Under the pieces are notes generated by a model, which made no database searches, was not told where the DNA came from, and saw only the letters and a program-made list of their open reading frames with translations. DNA of 10,439 nt from an uncultured Treponema sp. (GTDB taxonomy: Bacteria; Spirochaetota; Spirochaetia; Treponematales; Treponemataceae), in assembly GCA_937893155.1 (NCBI GenBank), contig CALBGU010000054.1, forward strand, positions 1 to 10,439. Reading direction: 5' to 3'. The translations under genes were made by a program, and so were the position numbers. This document shows, piece by piece, positions 1-6,105 of the stretch; the stretch's first letter is position 1; each line of letters starts with the position of its first letter.

Positions 1-1
1 T

Positions 2-619
2 TTGTACGAGAAAAAGACGGCGCGCCTCAGGGCGATTCAGCGGGCGCAACGGCAGGCGGAGGAAAAAGAAAAGCGCAAGAAGAAAAACGCCGAACTCAAA
101 GCCGCAAACTCCGTGTATTACCGCGGCACGCAAAAAAGCCTGTATCTGGAATTCTTGATGAGTCCGTCGCTGGTAAACAACACTGATAGCGCGGTAAAGT
201 TGGGAGCGGGGCTTGTGGGAATGATAGAAGCGAACAAATGGTTTTCGTTTGGCGCAGACCTGTCATATTTGCTCGGTTCGCCCAGAAAAAGCAATCCCGG
301 GTTAAATCTTGAGAATGGAGAAACGCTCTACATTGAAGAATATGGAGAGGAAAAAGATTTCAGTATGTTTTCTGCAAATGCAAGAGTTGAGTTCGGATAC
401 CCTGTCTTCTGGTTTTATCCTCACGTTTTTGCAGGGGCGGGCTTTTATAACGCAAGTTTGGACGGCAGTTCTAAAAATGGCTTATCTTTGGAATATGGCG
501 TGGCTCTGGACTATTGCATAAGAAATCACGGTGTTGTGGGCTGCTCGTATAAAAGATTTGCAGAAATTGGATTAGGCGATATTAACGTGTTCGGCATTTA
601 TTTGGGCTGGCGGTTTTAA
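2..619 (+). CDS. Outer-membrane beta-barrel-like protein, C-terminal part (5' end outside window)
   Basis: The frame is open to the left edge, so the true start is probably upstream; the TTG at base 2 has no visible ribosome site. The first 35 or so visible residues are very basic and charged (many K, R, E), like a helical linker after a signal peptide or another domain. From about residue 45 the protein alternates hydrophobic and polar residues in short strands separated by G/N/D turns, and it ends in GIYLGWRF. A terminal aromatic residue is typical of outer-membrane barrels. The likely location is the outer membrane; no enzymatic motif was seen. The stop is 12 bases before the next gene, so the two form an operon. 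It could also be a periplasmic beta-rich protein. The barrel fold is inferred from pattern only. Confidence 0.6.
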   Translation: MYEKKTARLRAIQRAQRQAEEKEKRKKKNAELKAANSVYYRGTQKSLYLEFLMSPSLVNNTDSAVKLGAGLVGMIEANKWFSFGADLSYLLGSPRKSNPGLNLENGETLYIEEYGEEKDFSMFSANARVEFGYPVFWFYPHVFAGAGFYNASLDGSSKNGLSLEYGVALDYCIRNHGVVGCSYKRFAEIGLGDINVFGIYLGWRF

Positions 620-631
620 GGAGAGCAACAA

Positions 632-1129
632 ATGAAGAGAAAAATTTTTGTAGCGTTTTTTGCAGCAGTTATTATGTGCCTTTTTTCTTGCGAAGACGGA
701 AATTGGGACGAAGACTTGTTTGACGGATACGATGTGCTCGGAGGATTCGGGGAATATTCAGGTACCTCCAAAAAAGAATTTTCGATTGATTCAGAAGGTG
801 GCGAAAAAACATTTACATTCCATGCAAGCGAAAAATATTATTGGGGTGTTTATGTTGAAGGTCGCTACTCAAAATACGACGTAACAATCGCGAAGGATAA
901 GAACTTTTCAAAAATCATCGAAACATTCTCTACCGAAGATTCACAAGGTTCTGAAGTCTTCACGATAGACTCTGGAGGCTGTACCATCTATGTAAAGATT
1001 AAGAATACATACAAATTCAATCTCGACACTGGAAGTTCGTCAATCTCGGTTGCGTGGGCTTCAATGAACACTGCTCATTCGCCAGATGAAATATCGAATA
1101 TATATCTTCATGAGGTTGATTCAGAGTAG
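632..1129 (+). CDS. Small lipoprotein of unknown function
   Basis: This is a 165-residue protein. It starts with a basic N-terminus, a hydrophobic stretch and the lipobox LFSC at residues 17-20, so it is predicted to be lipidated on Cys20 and anchored to a membrane. The mature part is acidic after the cysteine and then beta-rich. A segment near residues 50-75 (SIDSEGGEKTFTF) recalls the opening strand of BACON- or Ig-like domains, but the match is too weak to name a family. The start is set by an AAGGAG ribosome site at 618-623, which overlaps the stop codon of the upstream barrel gene. The two genes are therefore probably co-expressed. A terminator follows at once. No function is assigned. 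Confidence 0.8.
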   Translation: MKRKIFVAFFAAVIMCLFSCEDGNWDEDLFDGYDVLGGFGEYSGTSKKEFSIDSEGGEKTFTFHASEKYYWGVYVEGRYSKYDVTIAKDKNFSKIIETFSTEDSQGSEVFTIDSGGCTIYVKIKNTYKFNLDTGSSSISVAWASMNTAHSPDEISNIYLHEVDSE

Positions 1130-1135
1130 TTTTTC

Positions 1136-1173
1136 AGGGCTTCGTATAATTCTGCGAAGCCCTCATCATTTTT
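1136..1173 (+). terminator. Rho-independent terminator after the lipoprotein gene
   Basis: A perfect 9-bp stem, AGGGCTTCG (1136-1144) with CGAAGCCCT (1155-1163), has a 10-base loop and is followed by CATCATTTTT. It lies 7 bases after the stop codon, so it ends the barrel-lipoprotein operon. Confidence 0.85.
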
Positions 1174-1207
1174 GTTTTGGCTTTTGCGCGATTTTTGCAA
1201 AAACAGC

Positions 1208-1263
1208 CTGTGCTCAAGACCTCGCCTGCGAGGAGAGGGACAGGGGTGAGGTCTTGAGCACAG
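1208..1263. repeat. REP-like palindrome (16-bp perfect inverted repeat)
   Basis: The arms CTGTGCTCAAGACCTC (1208-1223) and GAGGTCTTGAGCACAG (1248-1263) are perfectly complementary. They enclose a 24-base interior rich in GAGAGGG and GGGGTGAGG. That interior resembles the GGAGAGGG...GGGGTGAGG motif that recurs in dispersed palindromic repeats of many bacterial genomes. A smaller hairpin, CTCG-CCTG-CGAG, is nested at the left side. The element lies between a terminator and the next promoter, a typical place for REP or MITE-like elements. No transposase is nearby. Confidence 0.65.
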
Positions 1264-1311
1264 AAAAAGCAAGGGCGATAATTTCACCCCGTTTTATTCG
1301 CAACAAAAAAC

Positions 1312-1340
1312 TTGAGAATTCCAAAAAAGCAGTTCATAAT
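1312..1340 (+). promoter_or_regulatory. Sigma-70-type promoter for the EAL gene
   Basis: A -35 box TTGAGA (1312-1317) and a -10 box CATAAT (1335-1340) are separated by exactly 17 bp, and each matches 5 of 6 consensus bases. Transcription would start near 1347, giving a leader of about 36 nt before the ATG at 1383. Confidence 0.65.
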
Positions 1341-1382
1341 AGAAAGAGAGTATTACCAAAATGCTTGTTAAGGAAAAACAGT

Positions 1383-3296
1383 ATGTGGAATTATAATTTT
1401 GTCATACCGAATATAATACTTTTGCTCACGTTTCTGCTCTTTTACTTCTCGCAGCCGCACATTCCCATTAGCCGAAACCGCTCGTTCCTGCGCGTCCTTT
1501 TTGTGGAAATCTTCGTCATTTTTACCGACGTTGTGGCAACGCTGTGCCTCGAAGATTTCTCCGCGTATCCCAGAGTGTTGCACATTGCGCTCAATGATTT
1601 CTTCTTTGCAGGCTTTATCCTGCGCACCTATTTTTTCTTTCACTTCACCTTTTCGCTCTTCAGGGCAAAATCCCAGCGCACCAAACGCGAAATGTTTTTG
1701 GGCAGCTTTTTTATGTGCGTGTGCCTTCTCATCGTGCTTGCCAATTTTGCATTTCCCACGCTCTTCATCATTGACCAAACGGGCTACCACCGCGGATTTT
1801 TGTACAATATCATCTATGTATGCGCCTTTTTTTACCTTGCGCTTACGTTCAGCCAACTTCTTGAAAACCGCAAAAAAATGCTGAAACACGATTTTTTAAG
1901 CGCAGTCATCTTTAACGCAATTCTGCTTTTAGGATATACGATACGCTTTTTATTCCCAAAGTATTTGATAATGGATTTATTTTGCCTGCTTGCCATCATC
2001 ATAATGTATCTCTCGTTTGAAAATTCTGCGCTCTACCTCGAAAGCCGCACGGGCGCATTCAGTATGGAATCGCTTTCGGCACTGCTCGAAGAGCGCGTCG
2101 GAAAAAATAATTCGCTCATTCTGGGGATTTTGCTCCACAATTACAACGATATGCGCGAGATTTATTCAGGCACGCAAATCGACAGCGGCATTGCACTGAT
2201 AGCCGAAAATCTGCGCAAAACATATCCCGCATTGTCGCTTTTTTATATCCACAGCGGGCGTTTTGTCCTTGTGGGAAACAGCGAATCGTACAACGTTGAC
2301 AGCCTCAAAAAAGAAATCCGCGCCCGCTTTACAAAACCGTGGAAGAGCGCAGGCGACGAAATGGAATTATATCTTGATGTGCGATTCATCGAAGTGAGCA
2401 AAGACCTCTGCATTGTGAGCGCGGACAATATGCTCCACGCCCTCCTTACCGCGTTCAACAACAGCGGCATCGTCTCCGATAGCGATATGGTCATTTCAAA
2501 AGAAACCCTTGTCGTACTCGAAAAAAACACGGGCATAAAACGCGCCGTTCGCCGTGCCGTAGAAGAAAAGAGCGTCGAAATGTTTTTGCAGCCGCTCGTG
2601 GAAGTCGGCACCCACCGCCTCGTCGGTGCGGAAGCCCTTGCCCGTATTCGCGACGCAGACGGCTCGCTTCTGCCGCCCGGCGTGTTTATCCCTATCGCCG
2701 AAAAAAACGGACACATCAACAATCTAGGCGAGCAGATGTTTGAAAAAGCCTGTGCCTTTGTGCGCGACCACGACCTTGAAGCAATGGGAATTTCGTGGAT
2801 AAACGTCAATCTTTCTCCGCTCCAGTTTTTGCAGAGCGATTTATCGAGCCGTTTTGCCGCGATACTCGAAAAATACGACGTGAGCGCCGAAAAAATCCAT
2901 TTGGAAATTACCGAAGAAGCAATGATTGATTACGCGCTGCTTCAAAAACAAATCCAAAGTATGAAAAACACAGGCTTCGAGTTCGTCCTCGACGATTTCG
3001 GCTCGGGATATTCCAACGTTACGCGCCTCAAACAGTATCCCTTCATCAACATAAAACTTGATATGGAAATCGTGTGGGATTACTTCAAAAACTACGACCA
3101 GATTTTGCCCGCCTTGATAAATGCGTTTAAGCATATGGGATTTTCCATCACCGCGGAGGGCATTGAAAACAAAAATATGGCGGACGAAATGCAAAAACTC
3201 GGCTGCGATTACCTGCAGGGATTTTATTTCTCGCGCCCGCTTGCCGTGAGCGAGTTTATCCAAAAATACACCCCCAGCGACACCGAATATATGTGA
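1383..3296 (+). CDS. Seven-helix membrane protein with degenerate GGDEF and intact EAL domain (c-di-GMP phosphodiesterase)
   Basis: This is a 637-residue protein predicted to hydrolyse cyclic di-GMP at the inner membrane. Residues 1-215 hold about seven hydrophobic segments (near 6-23, 38-55, 66-90, 104-128, 140-158, 175-190 and 195-212), a likely sensor. Residues 225-385 fit a GGDEF fold, but the signature is replaced by HSGRF (290-294), so cyclase activity is not expected. The EAL domain fills about residues 390-630 and keeps the expected catalytic and metal-binding set: E417-A-L, N476 in NVNLS, E508 in LEITEE, D537-D538-F-G, K558, E592 and E595 in AEGIE, and Q612 in QGF. The start at 1383 is chosen for its AAGGA ribosome site (1370-1374). 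The frame is open back to 1086, but that would add 99 residues running through the upstream terminator and palindrome. The gene is monocistronic. Its signal is unknown. Confidence 0.9.
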   Translation: MWNYNFVIPNIILLLTFLLFYFSQPHIPISRNRSFLRVLFVEIFVIFTDVVATLCLEDFSAYPRVLHIALNDFFFAGFILRTYFFFHFTFSLFRAKSQRTKREMFLGSFFMCVCLLIVLANFAFPTLFIIDQTGYHRGFLYNIIYVCAFFYLALTFSQLLENRKKMLKHDFLSAVIFNAILLLGYTIRFLFPKYLIMDLFCLLAIIIMYLSFENSALYLESRTGAFSMESLSALLEERVGKNNSLILGILLHNYNDMREIYSGTQIDSGIALIAENLRKTYPALSLFYIHSGRFVLVGNSESYNVDSLKKEIRARFTKPWKSAGDEMELYLDVRFIEVSKDLCIVSADNMLHALLTAFNNSGIVSDSDMVISKETLVVLEKNTGIKRAVRRAVEEKSVEMFLQPLVEVGTHRLVGAEALARIRDADGSLLPPGVFIPIAEKNGHINNLGEQMFEKACAFVRDHDLEAMGISWINVNLSPLQFLQSDLSSRFAAILEKYDVSAEKIHLEITEEAMIDYALLQKQIQSMKNTGFEFVLDDFGSGYSNVTRLKQYPFINIKLDMEIVWDYFKNYDQILPALINAFKHMGFSITAEGIENKNMADEMQKLGCDYLQGFYFSRPLAVSEFIQKYTPSDTEYM

Positions 3297-3361
3297 TTTT
3301 TCTTCGCAATAACAATGACGCAAGGGACTGAAGTTCCTTGTTACCGCAGAAGACGCAGATT

Positions 3362-3389
3362 CGTGTTCGGAATGACACGCTCTTTTTTT
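3362..3389 (+). terminator. Weak candidate terminator after the EAL gene
   Basis: A 5-bp stem CGTGT (3362-3366) / ACACG (3375-3379) has loop TCGGAATG and is followed by CTC and seven T residues. The stem is short, so this is only a candidate. It lies 66 bases after the stop codon. The sequence between holds CAAGGGACT-GA-AGTTCCTTG (about 3321-3340), a near-perfect inverted repeat that may add structure. Confidence 0.4.
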
Positions 3390-3392
3390 ATT

Positions 3393-3762
3393 GAAGCCCG
3401 ATTCTTAAACGCGCATTGAAAAAAAATGTTTACGAAGCCCGATTCTTAAAAGCGCATTGAAAATAAATGTTTACGAAGCCTGATTCTTAAAAGCGCATTG
3501 AAAATAAATATTTACAAAGCCCGATTCTTAAAGGCGTATTGAAAATAAACATTTACAAAGCCTGATTCTTAAAGGCGTATTGAAAAAAAATATTTACGAA
3601 GCCTGATTCTTAAAAGCGCATTGAAAAAAAATGTTTTTAAAGCCCAAAAACATTTCGCGCAGGCATCGAAAATGTTTTTGAAGGGCAAAACCATTTCGCG
3701 CAGGCAGCAAAAATATTTTTGAAGGGCAAAAACGGTTTCGCGCACGGTTTGCGTAATGAAGC
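3393..3762. repeat. 41-bp tandem repeat array, about nine contiguous units in two sub-families
   Basis: Units begin at 3393, 3434, 3475, 3516, 3557, 3598, 3639, 3680 and 3721. The first eight are exactly 41 bp and the ninth is 42. Units 1-6 follow a pattern of GAAGCCYGATTCTTAAA, then RGCGYATTGAAAA, then an A/T tract ending in TTTAC. Units 7-9 keep the ends (RAAGSSC at the start and ATRTTTTT at the end of units 7 and 8) and the period, but carry a different core with CATTTCGCGCAGGCA. A truncated tenth unit starts at 3763 and runs into the YbjN terminator. There are no unique spacers, so this is not CRISPR. A 41-bp period shifts the reading frame every unit, so it is not coding. Function unknown. 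Confidence 0.85.
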
Positions 3763-3770
3763 GAAGGGCA

Positions 3771-3808
3771 AAAAAAATCTGCCGCAAGAATTTTTTTTCT
3801 GCGGCAGA
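3771..3808 (-). terminator. Rho-independent terminator of the YbjN-like gene
   Basis: Read on the minus strand, a 9-bp stem TCTGCCGCA/TGCGGCAGA (3808-3800 with 3786-3778) is followed directly by seven T residues (3777-3771). It lies about 50 bases beyond the stop codon of the minus-strand gene and overlaps the truncated end of the 41-bp repeat array. Confidence 0.8.
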
Positions 3809-3860
3809 GATAAAATCAGCAAAAAAACGTAATCCCCAAAAATTTCTTTCTTGAAAACGC

Positions 3861-4331
3861 TTAGTTGTATGCGTCTTCTTCTGTAAGATATTTCTCAAAG
3901 CCCTTTGCAATGGATAATACCCATTCAATCGTGCCGTTGAGATTTTCCGCATTTATACCGCCGTCTGTGCAGACGTAATGCTCCAAGCGAATTGCGCCGT
4001 CGTTTTTGTAATATGCCGCCGTGCAAAAGATTTTATTGCTGTTCCATTCGTTCATAATTTTGTAGAGCCGACTGTCTGAAATCATATCTGATTTTTTCCA
4101 GCCTGTATGAAAGCGAAGAAGCTGCCTTTTCGCGTCAATTTCCACGAAAATCTTAAAATCGTCGGTCGTAATCTTTAAGTCGTCGTCTTCAGTGAGTGTA
4201 CATATCGAACGATAATCATTGTTCAGCAAACTGCGAAGATTATTTCCTGTAATTTGACTTGGCAAAAGCTCCTGTGAAAACACGAGAGATGCAAGCGTTA
4301 TACATAAAAAAAACGAAAAAATTTTTCTCAT
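3861..4331 (-). CDS. Secreted YbjN-domain protein
   Basis: This is a 156-residue protein. Residues 1-20 (MRKIFSFFLCITLASLVFSQ) are a signal peptide, so the product is exported, probably to the periplasm. Residues 22-150 fit the YbjN family. That family shows a short beta-strand region followed by NEWN, an aromatic and AxYxxxDG segment, then GGxxxENL and a final helix. Here these appear as MNEWNSNKIF, AAYYKNDGAIRLE, DGGINAENLN and IEWVLSIAKGFEKYL. YbjN proteins are small chaperone-like folds of poorly defined role; cytoplasmic members have been linked to stress and motility phenotypes in enterobacteria. The signal peptide is a difference from E. coli YbjN. The start is fixed by a strong AAGGAGG ribosome site (4343-4337) with 5-base spacing. 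It is divergent from hexokinase and has its own terminator. Role unknown. Confidence 0.75.
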   Translation of the reverse strand: MRKIFSFFLCITLASLVFSQELLPSQITGNNLRSLLNNDYRSICTLTEDDDLKITTDDFKIFVEIDAKRQLLRFHTGWKKSDMISDSRLYKIMNEWNSNKIFCTAAYYKNDGAIRLEHYVCTDGGINAENLNGTIEWVLSIAKGFEKYLTEEDAYN

Positions 4332-4349
4332 TTCTGCCTCCTTAAAATT

Positions 4350-4377
4350 ATTCTAATTCACATTTATGAATTTTCAA
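4350..4377 (-). promoter_or_regulatory. Promoter of the YbjN-like gene with a palindrome in its spacer
   Basis: On the minus strand, TTGAAA (4377-4372) and TAGAAT (4355-4350) are 16 bp apart. The spacer coincides with an 18-bp palindrome with 6-bp perfect arms, AATTCA-N6-TGAATT (4355-4372). This is a possible operator for a dimeric repressor. Confidence 0.5.
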
Positions 4378-4428
4378 CAAAAATTTTATGTTTTGATGAA
4401 CGTTTTACAATATCATTTTTTCAAAAAT

Positions 4429-4480
4429 TTGCAAAATAAAAAAAGTGGTATTATACTATTGGAAACGTTTTTATGAGGAG
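4429..4480 (+). promoter_or_regulatory. Hexokinase promoter with cre-like operator at the start site
   Basis: A -35 box TTGCAA (4429-4434) and a -10 box TATACT (4452-4457) are 17 bp apart. The predicted start near 4464 lies inside TGGAAACGTTTTTA (4460-4473). That sequence matches the LacI/CcpA-type cre consensus TGWAARCGNTWNCW at 12 of 14 positions and contains the perfect palindrome AAACGTTT. A second AACGTT lies 65 bp upstream at 4399-4404. The ribosome site GAGGAG is at 4475-4480. Confidence 0.5.
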
Positions 4481-4485
4481 CATTT

Positions 4486-5775
4486 ATGAGAAAAGAGATT
4501 GACGCATTTTTGGCTATGCACAATTTTCCGGTACGGCAGAATATTAACGCCGTGGTTGACGCGGTGCTGTATGATATGGAATCAGGGCTTTCTGGCTCGG
4601 GATTGAGCGCGGGCGAAGAGATGATTCGCACATTTTCGCTTCCGCCCAAAAAAAAGCCGGCGAATGAAACGGTTATTGTGATTGACGCGGGCGGCACAAA
4701 CTTCCGCTCGTGTTTGGTAACGTTCGACCGAAACGGCGTGCCTGCAATCAGCGAGCTTGAAAAAACAGCGATGCCGGGGATTGCAAAAGAACTTTCAAAA
4801 AAGGAATTCTTTGACCAGATTGCCGCGAATTTGGAACATCTCAAGAATAAAGCGTCAAAAATCGGTTTCTGTTTTTCGTATCCAATGCAGATTACCGACG
4901 ACGGCGACGGTATTTTGAACGGATTTTCAAAAGAGGTAAAAGCGCCCGAGGTTGTCGGCTGCAAAATCGGTCAGTGCTTGTCCGACGCGTTGGTTGAACA
5001 CGGCTGGAATCGTCCGCAGAAAATTTCGCTCATCAATGATACGGTGGCGGCTCTTCTTGCAGGCGCGAGCAGAAGCGGCACGGGTTTTGATTATTCATCG
5101 TACATCGGCTTTATCTTGGGGACGGGTATGAACATCGCCTACATTCAGGGCGCGACTGATTTTATGAAGAGTCAGATTGTGGTGTGTGAGTCGGGCAAAT
5201 TCAACAAGCTGACCGATTCGGATTTTGACCGCGAGCTTGACAGCCACACAACTGCCCCGGGCACGTTCCGTCTGGAGAAAAAATGCAGCGGCGCATACTT
5301 GGGAACGGTGGCGTTCTACGCGATAAAAGCGGCGTGCAAAGACGGTTTATTCTCAAACGGCGTGGCGACGGCGTTGGCTTTGTTGCAGTCGCTTTCGCTG
5401 ATTGAGATGGATAAATTCTTGCACGCGCCGCTGTGTGCTGATTCAGAGCTGGAAAAAATCCTTTCGGAAAACGGCGCGAGAGAGGCTGATTATCGCACTT
5501 TGTATTACATTTGCGATGCGGTGGTTGAGCGAAGCGCGCGGCTTTCGGCGGCGATTTTGGCGGCGGCGGTTATCAAGAGCGGTCAGGGCAGCGACCCCGT
5601 GCACCCCGTGTGCATTGTGTGCAACGGCACGACGTTCTATAAAACGCACGCGGTGCGCGACCGCATTGCAGGCTATCTGGAAGAGGTTTTGACCTCCCAG
5701 CGCGGTTTGTATGTGCATCTTGTGAGCGTGGACGACGATATTACGGTCGGCACGGCAATTTCCGGCTTGGTCTGA
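4486..5775 (+). CDS. hxk: Hexokinase (eukaryote-type hexokinase family)
   Basis: This is a 429-residue ATP-dependent hexose kinase that makes glucose 6-phosphate in the cytoplasm as the entry step of glycolysis. It shows the hexokinase signature blocks in order. These are phosphate-1 loop DAGGTNFR (67-74), sugar-binding GFCFSYPMQ (near 126-134), NDTVAALLAGA with catalytic Asp185, phosphate-2 loop LGTGMN (211-216), E235 in CESGKF, SGAYLG (268-273), and adenosine block CNGTTFYKTH (379-388). The last corresponds to DGTLYKLHP of eukaryotic enzymes. Length is close to the 440-460 of single-domain hexokinases. Treponemes lean on this family (TP0505 in T. pallidum) rather than on bacterial ROK or Glk glucokinases. 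The start has GAGGAG 5 bases upstream. The gene has its own promoter and terminator and diverges from the YbjN-like gene. The substrate range cannot be read from sequence. Confidence 0.93.
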   Translation: MRKEIDAFLAMHNFPVRQNINAVVDAVLYDMESGLSGSGLSAGEEMIRTFSLPPKKKPANETVIVIDAGGTNFRSCLVTFDRNGVPAISELEKTAMPGIAKELSKKEFFDQIAANLEHLKNKASKIGFCFSYPMQITDDGDGILNGFSKEVKAPEVVGCKIGQCLSDALVEHGWNRPQKISLINDTVAALLAGASRSGTGFDYSSYIGFILGTGMNIAYIQGATDFMKSQIVVCESGKFNKLTDSDFDRELDSHTTAPGTFRLEKKCSGAYLGTVAFYAIKAACKDGLFSNGVATALALLQSLSLIEMDKFLHAPLCADSELEKILSENGAREADYRTLYYICDAVVERSARLSAAILAAAVIKSGQGSDPVHPVCIVCNGTTFYKTHAVRDRIAGYLEEVLTSQRGLYVHLVSVDDDITVGTAISGLV

Positions 5776-5805
5776 TTTTTTATAAACCATTTTTTATGCA
5801 CAAGG

Positions 5806-5835
5806 CAGAGGGATTCTTTCCCTCTGTTTTTTTTT
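5806..5835 (+). terminator. Rho-independent terminator of hexokinase
   Basis: A perfect 8-bp stem CAGAGGGA (5806-5813) / TCCCTCTG (5819-5826) has loop TTCTT and is followed by nine T residues. It is 30 bases after the hexokinase stop codon. Confidence 0.9.
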
Positions 5836-5988
5836 CTTGCTGCAACGCTGCGCCGTGCTTTAAACAGGAATTTTTTGGTCAATGTAATGTGCATTGGGCA
5901 AAAAATAGAAATTTTTTCCTTGCTGCATCAGTGCGCCGTGCTTTAAACAGAAATTTTCTCGTCAATGTAATTTACAGCGAGCAAAAAA
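5836..5988. repeat. Pair of about 70-bp direct repeats, 83 bp apart
   Basis: Copy 1 (5836-5905) and copy 2 (5919-5988) both start CTTGCTGCA, share a perfect core TGCGCCGTGCTTTAAACAG, share GTCAATGTAAT, and end GCAAAAAA. By eye about 59 of 70 positions agree with no gaps. The intervening 13 bases are A/T-rich. The array begins at the T-run of the hexokinase terminator. No open frame of normal composition covers it. It could be an old duplication or two members of a dispersed repeat family. Confidence 0.7.
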
Positions 5989-6035
5989 CGGTGATATTGC
6001 TTCCCGCGTCAATTACTCGGAATGACAAAAAAAAG

Positions 6036-6085
6036 AAAAAAGTAACTTATGATGTTACCTTTGTGAAGCGGATATTTGCTACAAT
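6036..6085 (+). promoter_or_regulatory. Promoter of the HTH/macro-like gene pair with conserved GTAAC-N7-GTTAC element
   Basis: An A-tract is followed by the inverted repeat GTAAC (6042-6046) TTATGAT GTTAC (6054-6058), then CTTT, and a -10-like TACAAT at 6080-6085. ACCTTT (6057-6062) occupies the -35 place with a 17-bp spacer, a poor match to TTGACA, which suggests an activator or alternative sigma factor. The same block with the same spacing occurs at 9629-9678. The predicted transcript start near 6092 leaves a very short leader. Confidence 0.55.
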
Positions 6086-6105
6086 GAAGAGCGTGGAGGA
6101 CGAAA

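Noticed and set aside
1086..1382. Longer N-terminus for the EAL protein starting at 1086
   Set aside because: It would begin inside the lipoprotein gene and pass through a terminator, a REP-like palindrome and a promoter. The ATG at 1383 has a ribosome site and begins right before the first membrane helix.
1361..1396. Eleven-codon leader ORF overlapping the EAL start
   Set aside because: Only a weak AGAGAG precedes it and its sequence has no regulatory signature; chance occurrence is likely.
1368..1889. Minus-strand frame of 173 codons inside the EAL gene
   Set aside because: It is a shadow of the hydrophobic membrane region: a highly basic protein with no ribosome site and no domain.
2243..2809. 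Minus-strand frame of 188 codons inside the EAL domain
   Set aside because: It is antisense to conserved catalytic motifs; its Ser/Arg-rich composition is typical of a shadow frame.
3393..3762. Possible CRISPR array
   Set aside because: The units are contiguous and similar along their whole length, with no unique spacers, and no cas gene is nearby.
3569..3952. Minus-strand open frame of 127 codons through the tandem repeats
   Set aside because: It runs from inside the YbjN-like gene through its terminator into a 41-bp repeat that shifts frame each unit, and it is a Phe/Lys-rich by-product of A/T tracts.
4413..4964. Minus-strand frame of 183 codons inside hexokinase
   Set aside because: It is antisense to the hexokinase signature blocks and would read through the hexokinase promoter.
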